Shown here: one piece after another, positions 31,867-37,598 of the stretch
Numbering within the stretch: the stretch's first letter is position 1
How the letters are laid out: each line of letters opens with the position of its first letter
NCBI GenBank assembly: GCA_947632405.1
Contig: CANRPE010000015.1
Span: forward strand, 1 to 37,598
From: an uncultured Bacilli bacterium
Lineage (GTDB): Bacteria; Bacillota_I; Bacilli_A; RF39; UBA660
Direction of reading: 5' to 3'
DNA: 37,598 nt
Program-made: the position numbers and the translations under genes
The notes under the pieces: generated by a model
Seen by the model: the letters and a program-made list of their open reading frames with translations, nothing else
What the model was told of the DNA's origin: nothing
The model's database searches: none

Positions 31867-34621
31867 AAATAATTACACCTACACCTGCTATCATTAATGT
31901 TATTCCACTAAAAATTAATTCTTTATAATCTGTTGCATCTGTATTTGGTACTTCAACAATCTTTTTATCCTTCATTACTGATTTAATTATTTCTCCATCT
32001 TTTGTTATTTCAAAAAACATTTTTTCAGGATTAATTTCGTATCCCTCTGGAGCTTCTTTCTCAATAATATAATATTTACCATATTTTAATTTTTCTATAG
32101 TAATCATTCCATTTTCATCAGTTCTTCCAGAAAATACTAATTCATTAGTTTCAGCATCATAAATTTCAATTAATGTATTTGGAAGAGGATTATCATTTGA
32201 AAAATCTAATTTAGTGAATTCTAATGTTCCAGTAATATCTTCATCTTTCATTGTTGACTTAACTATTTCTCCATTCTCCTTTATTTCAAATGGCATTTTT
32301 TCTTCATTAAGTTTATATCCTTCTGGTGCTTCTTTCTCAATAATGTAATATTTACCAATTGGAAGTCTTTCTATTGTTATTTTACCTTCTTCATTTGTTC
32401 TTCCAGAAAATACTAGTTGACCATCTTCTGTATAAATTTCAATTAATGTATTTGGAAGAGCTTTAGATTCAGATATATCTGTTTTAGTAAATTCTAATTT
32501 ACCAGTTTTTAAAATATTAAGTATTGCTTTAGAATAAAAAATAGTTGGTGTATATTGATCTTTATATACAAGTTCTACTTCATATTGATTTTCATCTAAA
32601 ACATAATTATCTAAAGTTTCAATTTCTTTGACATAATATTTTCCTAAATATAATTCATCAAAAACAACTTTACCTTCTTTGTCAGTAGTTTTAGTAGCAA
32701 CTAGAGAATCTTTTTGATAGATTACTTTTCCATTCCAAACAATATCTTCTTTAGCATATAATCCAAATTTTACTCCCTCTAAAGGTTTGTTTTTAAATTC
32801 AATACCTTCTTCTGTTATTTCAACTACTTCACCAGTTTTTTCTATTTGAATTTCACCTTTTACTCTTTGGTTTTCAAACTTAGTATCAAAAATAATTCCA
32901 TATTCAGAATCAGTTCTTAAATTTGAATTTTCATCAATAGTGAATTCGTGAGATTGGGTATTCCATAAATATCCATCTATAACTTGATCTACTTCTTCAA
33001 GTCTATAAGTTCCAGTCATTAATGGATATGCAGTAGTAAATTCACCATTCTCATCTGTTTCCCATTCGCAAATAGTAGTTTTATTTGGATATGTAATTGT
33101 TTGACACACATATTTATTATTTTTTACATCAAAAATTTTAAACTTTATATGACTCCTTTTAATTACTTCTCCTGTTTCAGAATCAATTTTGACTACTCTT
33201 AATTTAGCTTTTATTGGAGCATTTGAAATTACCTTTTTAACAACAGCTCCAACATTTTTTACTTCAATAGTAAAATCTGCAACTTTCTCATGACCTTTTG
33301 TTGTTGTTAATTGTTTTACTGTATATGTACCATAAGGTAAAGTGAATCTGAAAACACCTTGTGAATCAGTTATTACTTCTTTTACAAGTTCTCCTTTATT
33401 ATTATATACACCAAATTTTACTCCAACTTCTGGTGTCATTATTTTTGTTTCATCACTTGCATATACTTTAGTAAATTCAAAATCTAATTTAATTACTTGT
33501 TCAAAAACTTGTACAGTAGGATTTAGATTATCTTCTGTTATTTCAAAATAATATTTTGTACTATCTAATAAATATCCTTCTGAAGCTTTTTCTTCAAGTA
33601 AATAAAATCTTCCTAATTCTGGAAGATAATCAGATGTATTTGTTCCATCTGCTTTAGTTGTAACAGAACCCATTCTTGTTCCATCTTCTTTATAGATACC
33701 ATAAACAGCACCACCTAAAGTTGCTTCTCCTTGTGGTTTATTAGTTCTTGTTTCCATATCTTTTTTATTTGGTGTTACCCTACCACCTATTATTTTTAAA
33801 GTAAATTTACTATGAACTGGATCATAATTTCCAACTCTAAAAACATTTTGTGAATGATCACTAAAGTAAACAATTGGTGGTATTTCATATTTTGTTGCTT
33901 TCTTTTCAAATGTTATACTAGCTTCTCCTACTTTAGTAGCAGTTACTGATAATGTATTACCATTTATTTTAGCAGTAACATTATTTGTTCCAGTTATTTT
34001 ATATTCACTTAAAACATTATTATAATCAGTTAAATCTTTTGTACTTCCAATAGGTAAAACTACTCCACTTTCAAATTGTGGTGTTTTATAATGATTAGAT
34101 ACTAATCTTTCTAATTCAGCAATTTCAGAATTAAATTTTGAAGTTTCAGAACCATTTAATGTATCAGTAAAATAGATATTAGATTCAGGATTGGTTGTTC
34201 TCCAAATCATTACTTGTGTAACAGCATACCATTTGTTATCACTATGATCTATTCCATTATCATTATATTGATATCCATAATAAGCAAGTAAAGAAATTCT
34301 TTCCCATTGTTCTTCTGTAAAACCTAATACTTTTTCATAGTCTTCTCTAATAACATCATAATAAGGTAAAATATTATTAATATCAGCATATGGTTGAAGA
34401 CAATAAACAAATTTATTATCTTCACTTCTTCTTAAAAATTGAGCTTGTTGATATTTTTTAGAACCATCTGGTTTTACTTTTTGAATATAAATATTATCGA
34501 TATGTTCACTTGGCCAAATAGCTTGACCTGTGTACTTTTCAGCATGAACAACATTTGAATTAAATATTGTCATTAAAAAAAGTATGCTCATCATAGCATA
34601 CTTAAAAAGTTTCTTTTTCAT
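31841..34621 (-). CDS. Thioester-domain/CnaB surface adhesin with sorting signal, 926 aa
   Basis: A secreted cell-wall protein. The signal peptide (1-27) ends at VVHA. An N-terminal thioester domain is suggested by Cys in FVYCLQPY (C74) and Gln in AVTQVMIW (Q136), which together form a reactive bond that can covalently capture host or partner surfaces. About six CnaB/SpaA-like domains follow, with xFTK starts and EKEAPEGY ends that form isopeptide bonds; the last two are close repeats. The C-terminus has VPNTD (891-895), a hydrophobic helix and KKRKK, an LPxTG-variant signal. The sortase gene overlaps it. It may promote mating-pair contact or colonisation. A terminator-like hairpin lies in its first codons. 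Confidence 0.93.
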   Translation of the reverse strand: MKKKLFKYAMMSILFLMTIFNSNVVHAEKYTGQAIWPSEHIDNIYIQKVKPDGSKKYQQAQFLRRSEDNKFVYCLQPYADINNILPYYDVIREDYEKVLGFTEEQWERISLLAYYGYQYNDNGIDHSDNKWYAVTQVMIWRTTNPESNIYFTDTLNGSETSKFNSEIAELERLVSNHYKTPQFESGVVLPIGSTKDLTDYNNVLSEYKITGTNNVTAKINGNTLSVTATKVGEASITFEKKATKYEIPPIVYFSDHSQNVFRVGNYDPVHSKFTLKIIGGRVTPNKKDMETRTNKPQGEATLGGAVYGIYKEDGTRMGSVTTKADGTNTSDYLPELGRFYLLEEKASEGYLLDSTKYYFEITEDNLNPTVQVFEQVIKLDFEFTKVYASDETKIMTPEVGVKFGVYNNKGELVKEVITDSQGVFRFTLPYGTYTVKQLTTTKGHEKVADFTIEVKNVGAVVKKVISNAPIKAKLRVVKIDSETGEVIKRSHIKFKIFDVKNNKYVCQTITYPNKTTICEWETDENGEFTTAYPLMTGTYRLEEVDQVIDGYLWNTQSHEFTIDENSNLRTDSEYGIIFDTKFENQRVKGEIQIEKTGEVVEITEEGIEFKNKPLEGVKFGLYAKEDIVWNGKVIYQKDSLVATKTTDKEGKVVFDELYLGKYYVKEIETLDNYVLDENQYEVELVYKDQYTPTIFYSKAILNILKTGKLEFTKTDISESKALPNTLIEIYTEDGQLVFSGRTNEEGKITIERLPIGKYYIIEKEAPEGYKLNEEKMPFEIKENGEIVKSTMKDEDITGTLEFTKLDFSNDNPLPNTLIEIYDAETNELVFSGRTDENGMITIEKLKYGKYYIIEKEAPEGYEINPEKMFFEITKDGEIIKSVMKDKKIVEVPNTDATDYKELIFSGITLMIAGVGVIIYGSKKRKK
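34574..34603 (-). promoter_or_regulatory. Terminator-like hairpin inside the adhesin signal-peptide codons
   Basis: Minus strand AAGTATGCT, loop ATGATG, AGCATACTT followed by a run of U (34574-34580). It is a perfect 9-bp intrinsic terminator placed at codons 7-15 of the adhesin gene. A translating ribosome would prevent it from folding, so it may act as an attenuator. Confidence 0.7.
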
Positions 34622-34635
34622 ATTTCATCCTTCCT

Positions 34636-35226
34636 TTAATTTTTAACTTTGAGCATATCTCCTAAATATGCACCCGAATAACTATTAATATTTGTACAAG
34701 AAAAACTAATAACATCATCTAACTTATTTCCTGCATCAATACAAGCTTGATGTGTTGCATCATAAGTACCATAATCTTTTACAGAATAATCCACTCTTGC
34801 CCAACTCCACATTGGTGAATTGTAATAATCATATTCACTTATACCTAAGTCATCCCAAATTGTTTTTTCTTTTTTTACAGGTTCGGATTTTTCTTGTTCA
34901 ACCTTTTTAGGTTCTTCATTAGTTTTTTCTACTTTTTTATCAATAGTTTCATTCTTTTCTACGACATTAGAGTCACTAACAATATTGCTCTCCATATTGT
35001 TTTGATTATTATTAGAAATATTGTTATTGTTGTTTTCAACAATTTCATCATTAACTTCATCATTTTCAGTAATAGGTTCATCTTTAATTACCTCCATATC
35101 TTCTTCTTTCTTGACTTCATTATTTGAGTTATCAAGATTCAATTCTTTATTGTTATTCTGATAGCAATAAAATAAACAAACAATACTTGTTAAAAATATA
35201 AATGTAATTAGTATAAATTTTTTCAA
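34636..35226 (-). CDS. 196-aa secreted or membrane-anchored protein with Asn/Glu-rich stalk
   Basis: The N-terminal hydrophobic segment (about 3-21) ends near SIVCLFYC and could be a signal anchor or an atypical lipid-attachment site. A low-complexity polar region (25-130, rich in N, E, K, V) forms a stalk. The C-terminal 70 residues make a small domain with WDDLGISEYDYYNSPMWSWA and two Cys (HQACIDAG, SFSCTN) that may form a disulfide. The start is TTG 35224-35226, six bases after GAGGTGAA. It lies 14 bp upstream of the adhesin, so it is probably a surface partner. No family is recognised. Confidence 0.7.
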   Translation of the reverse strand: MKKFILITFIFLTSIVCLFYCYQNNNKELNLDNSNNEVKKEEDMEVIKDEPITENDEVNDEIVENNNNNISNNNQNNMESNIVSDSNVVEKNETIDKKVEKTNEEPKKVEQEKSEPVKKEKTIWDDLGISEYDYYNSPMWSWARVDYSVKDYGTYDATHQACIDAGNKLDDVISFSCTNINSYSGAYLGDMLKVKN

Positions 35227-35284
35227 TCTACTTCACCTCTTACTAAAATGATATATAATTTAAAGCAATATTTCTAGGGTGCAA

Positions 35285-36181
35285 CTATCCTAAATCATAG
35301 TCATCACCCCTTTCAATATTCTTATACTTAGAATAATTTTGTAATGCTTCTATTATATATTTTTCAATGTATCTTTTATCTCTTGTCAACAATTCTGGTG
35401 GTAATGCATTTTCAATATTTGCTTTATTAAAAGAAATTTGAGTATGTTGATTACCTTTTTCCTCACACAAAATCTTATCCAAAATTTCATCATTCAATTT
35501 ATTTTCATCTTCTAATTTTCTAATTCTTATGGCTTGTGCATGGGATGGAGTTGCTTGATTATAATCTATTTCATCTGCTACTAGTTGCTGACTTCCTTTA
35601 GATAAAAAAGATAATTCAACAGCTGGTTTAATTCCCATAGTTAATGGTTCATTTTTATTAATCACCGTTTTATCGACATATTCTAATAATTCTGGAATTA
35701 AATAAGTTAATCTAATATACCTTTTTACATTAGTAGCACTTTCTCCAAATTCTAATCCTATTTTTTCAGCAGTGCTCAGCTTTAGTTCCTCAGGGTCCAA
35801 AGTATCTATTTTTTTCCCTTGATGTTTCATTGCCTCTAATTTCATTTTATATGCAAATGCTTTTTCTGATGGTAGAATTTGTTCTCTTTGTAAATTAGAA
35901 TCAACCATATCTATTATTGCTTGGTCATTTGATAATTCTTTAACTATAGCTGGTATTTTAATTTCTCCAATTTGTTTCATGGCTAGTAATCTCCTATGTC
36001 CAGAAATCATCTCATATCTATCATTTCCTTTTTTTCTTATAACAACAGGATTTAATAATCCATTATTTTTAATGCTGGTTTTTAATTCAAAAAAACTCAA
36101 ATCTTCTTCTACCTTAAATGGATGATTTTTAAAACTGTCTATCAAAGAAATATCTATATCTTCAACTTTTAAATTTTTCAT
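35285..36181 (-). CDS. parB: ParB/Noc-type DNA-binding protein
   Basis: The 298-residue protein has the ParB N-terminal nuclease-like domain: LKTSIKNNGLLNPVVIRKKG, then the CTP-binding motif ISGHRRLLAMKQIG and DNLQREQILPSEKAFAY (written here with D for the visible S at one position uncertain by eye), followed by the central HTH domain (about 110-190) and a helical C-terminus. ParB clamps on parS and aids segregation or transfer control. No ParA partner lies in this window, which suggests a regulatory use. The start follows AGGAGGT, 23 bp after a terminator U tract. Confidence 0.9.
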   Translation of the reverse strand: MKNLKVEDIDISLIDSFKNHPFKVEEDLSFFELKTSIKNNGLLNPVVIRKKGNDRYEMISGHRRLLAMKQIGEIKIPAIVKELSNDQAIIDMVDSNLQREQILPSEKAFAYKMKLEAMKHQGKKIDTLDPEELKLSTAEKIGLEFGESATNVKRYIRLTYLIPELLEYVDKTVINKNEPLTMGIKPAVELSFLSKGSQQLVADEIDYNQATPSHAQAIRIRKLEDENKLNDEILDKILCEEKGNQHTQISFNKANIENALPPELLTRDKRYIEKYIIEALQNYSKYKNIERGDDYDLG

Positions 36182-36203
36182 TTTTACCTCCTTTCTAATC
36201 GCA

Positions 36204-36227
36204 TAAAAAAAAGCACATTTTTGTGCT
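36204..36227 (-). terminator. Terminator between the phosphoesterase and parB
   Basis: Minus strand AGCACA, loop AAAA, TGTGCT, then eight U. The parB ribosome-binding site follows within 20 bp, so parB must depend on readthrough or a promoter within the upstream gene. Confidence 0.8.
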
Positions 36228-36248
36228 CAAACATTATTTAAATCATTA

Positions 36249-37169
36249 CTATAATTCTTTCGGACAATTTGGTTTATATCGTACATCACTAAATCCATAA
36301 ACCTTTTTACAATCATTACAAATAATTGCTATTTCATCTAGTCCATAAATATCTTCACCATTTCCTTTTTGAATAATGACATTTTTCCCATTACATTTAG
36401 GGCAACATACTTCGTTTTTATGAACGGTTTCCTGACTACAGGAATCTCTTATTATCTCATAACCATTTCTATTATATTTAGGAACAAATTCATCTTTTAA
36501 AAATATTTTAATTCTTCCAAACATAAACTCCAATTTGTCAATTTTCTTCTCAGTATGATAATGACCACAATACCATTTATCATAAGAAATTAATTCTTCA
36601 ATTTCATCTAAAAATTTTTCCATAGATTTATCTACTTTTAATTGATCTACAAATGGCATAAATGTTTCTTTTGGCTCATATTTTAATGGGCAAGTATGAG
36701 ATAATACAACATCTATATGTTTTCCTTTATATTTATTTTTTATTTTAATTTTTTCACTATCTTTTAATTGTTCATCTTTAAACCATTGATACCCATTAAC
36801 TAATCTATAATCTTTATCTACCGAATATGCTCCTCCAATAACAAGAACCTTTTTATTATCAATATCATAACATTCACCATTTTTTGCAAAAATAATATAT
36901 GGATATTCATCCTCTATAAATACTTTGCCACCAAACATTTCTTTTTCTTTATAAGAATGTATATTTTCTGGTCTTTCTTCATGATTTCCTTGAATACAAA
37001 ACAATTTAATATTATATGATTTAATAAATTTTTTTAATTTTTCATCTCTTTCATTTAAATAATAATTTATTCCAACATCACCTAAAATTATTATCATATC
37101 ATCCTTTGTTGCATTTAAATGATTTAATCTAAAAAAATCACCATGTGTGTCACCTGTTATATATATCAT
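36249..37169 (-). CDS. Calcineurin-like metallophosphoesterase with C-terminal zinc ribbon
   Basis: The 306-residue protein shows the full dimetal phosphoesterase set: GDTHGD (6-11), ILGDVGINYY, IQGNHEERP, LSHTCP and GHYHTE. The C-terminus adds a zinc ribbon with CCPKCNGK and ICNDCKK, which is unusual for the family and may bind nucleic acid or a partner. It is the first gene at the right end of the element, behind a promoter carrying the shared 19-bp motif. The start is ATG 37167-37169, seven bases after GAGGTGAT; in-frame codons further upstream overlap that site. The substrate is unknown. Confidence 0.88.
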   Translation of the reverse strand: MIYITGDTHGDFFRLNHLNATKDDMIIILGDVGINYYLNERDEKLKKFIKSYNIKLFCIQGNHEERPENIHSYKEKEMFGGKVFIEDEYPYIIFAKNGECYDIDNKKVLVIGGAYSVDKDYRLVNGYQWFKDEQLKDSEKIKIKNKYKGKHIDVVLSHTCPLKYEPKETFMPFVDQLKVDKSMEKFLDEIEELISYDKWYCGHYHTEKKIDKLEFMFGRIKIFLKDEFVPKYNRNGYEIIRDSCSQETVHKNEVCCPKCNGKNVIIQKGNGEDIYGLDEIAIICNDCKKVYGFSDVRYKPNCPKEL

Positions 37170-37193
37170 ATTAAACATCACCTCACTTTAAAA

Positions 37194-37238
37194 AGTATAA
37201 TATTTCTTTTCAAATAAAGAAAATGTGCGAAATTACAT
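37194..37238 (-). promoter_or_regulatory. Right-end promoter with shared operator
   Basis: The second copy of AAAATGTGCGAAATTACAT (37220-37238) is again 24 bases (measured from minus-strand CACA) upstream of a -10 box, here TATACT (37194-37199). The -35 is weak. It drives the phosphoesterase and probably parB and beyond. Confidence 0.75.
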
Positions 37239-37262
37239 AAAAATCTAGCATAAAGCTAGATT
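37239..37262 (-). terminator. Terminator at the right border of the element
   Basis: Minus strand AATCTAGC, 5-base loop, GCTAGATT followed by a short U run. The stop codon of the truncated host amidase frame (37256-37258) lies in it. It would stop host transcription entering the element before the shared promoter. Confidence 0.65.
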
Positions 37263-37598
37263 ATCTTAATATCGGTCAAAAATATGTAAGGGCACACAGC
37301 ACCTCCTGCATTTATGTGATTAGATATAACTATCACATCACTATTGTTTCCAAAGGCATTAAGCACTCTATTAACTCTTTCACTTGGAGATAAAGTTTCA
37401 TCAGTAGTACGAGTCATCTTTACATCTAATCCAAGATCTTTTAATCTATTATATATATAATCAGATATTTTTAAAGTATATTCTTTCTCAATTATCCCAT
37501 TGCCACTAGCACCCGGATCATTTCCCCCATGTGCAGGAATAGGAAAAGTCCAAAAATATCATTATTTCTTAAAATTCAATGTTCCATTCTATTTCTAT
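37256..37598 (-). pseudogene. 5' part of the split amidase gene (zinc-binding half)
   Basis: The minus-strand frame reads HGGNDPGASGNGIIEKEY, then KMTRTTDETLSPSERVNRVL and SNHINAGG, which contain the first His, the Glu and the second His of the amidase_3 zinc site. After the att core the frame continues for about 13 element-encoded codons to a TAG. Upstream of HGG the frame has no start codon and meets TAA TGA; an ATG at 37560-37562 in another frame would give MIFLD. Removing ten bases (37538-37547) would join MIFLD to PAHGGNDPGA, so the gene may also carry a small insertion. Confidence 0.88.
37300..37308. other. attR core
   Basis: Second copy of CACCTCCTG. To its right the amidase frame SNHINAGG begins; to its left is element DNA with AAGGGCAC, the inverted partner of GTGCCCTT beside attL. 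Confidence 0.9.

Larger units (their letters stand above)
1011..37308. mobile_element. Integrative conjugative element (ICE), about 36.3 kb, inserted in an amidase gene
   Basis: Both ends carry the 9-bp sequence CACCTCCTG, and the host amidase reading frame stops matching its family exactly there. The interior holds a large serine recombinase at one end, a relaxase, VirD4, VirB4, PrgI-like, VirB6-like and VirB2-like proteins, an M23 peptidase, SSB, ParB and a HTH replication-type protein, which is a complete set for self-transfer. Cargo includes a type I restriction-modification system and ADP-ribose-processing enzymes. No conjugation gene looks broken. The boundaries come from the sequence; self-transfer is inferred from gene content. 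Confidence 0.93.

Noticed and set aside
1011-37308. Insertion at a tRNA gene
   Set aside because: No tRNA was seen at either end; the flanks are amidase coding sequence and the recombinase is a serine type.

Overview
The window is A+T-rich DNA of a low-G+C Bacillota-type bacterium. TGA is used as a stop (for example at the end of hsdM), so the Mycoplasma code does not apply. The LysM amidase at the edges is a kind I associate with uncultured gut Bacilli; that assignment is inference. Nearly the whole window is one integrated conjugative element (ICE) of about 36.3 kb, from attL at 1011-1019 to attR at 37300-37308. It has split a chromosomal N-acetylmuramoyl-L-alanine amidase gene: the 5' part lies on the minus strand at the right edge, and the 3' part with four LysM repeats lies at the left edge.

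Almost every gene is on the minus strand, so the element reads from right to left. Right end: a metallophosphoesterase, ParB, a secreted Asn/Glu-rich protein, a large thioester/CnaB surface adhesin and its sortase. Next comes the replication and conjugation block: a 105-aa protein, a DnaD/RepA-like HTH protein, a 75-aa protein, SSB, a structured intergenic RNA, VirB2-like, VirB6-like, PrgI/VirB3-like and VirB4 proteins, a 239-aa protein and an M23 peptidase. It is followed by a likely oriT region, an RHH protein, two small proteins, a MobP2/MobL-type relaxase, a nuclease-like protein, three accessory proteins (one DUF2958) and the VirD4 coupling protein.

Cargo lies between VirD4 and the recombinase: (i) a macro-domain protein plus a helical protein of unknown function; (ii) a protein with two tandem ADP-ribosylglycohydrolase domains; (iii) a small protein plus a YaaC-like protein; (iv) a complete type I restriction-modification system; (v) a dual-HTH XRE regulator, the only plus-strand gene, divergent from a small membrane protein; (vi) several very small genes near the recombinase. 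Several cargo units sit between their own extended -10 promoter and an intrinsic terminator, so they look like separately acquired cassettes.

Regulation is unusually visible. An identical 19-bp motif lies exactly 24 bases upstream of two -10 boxes: one at the right-end operon, one at the replication/transfer operon. At least five intrinsic terminators sit directly before the Shine-Dalgarno sequence of the next gene, and another lies inside the adhesin signal-peptide codons. This suggests attenuation or processive antitermination of the transfer operon. The most novel-looking cargo is the ADP-ribose reversal set with no recognisable ADP-ribosyltransferase nearby.
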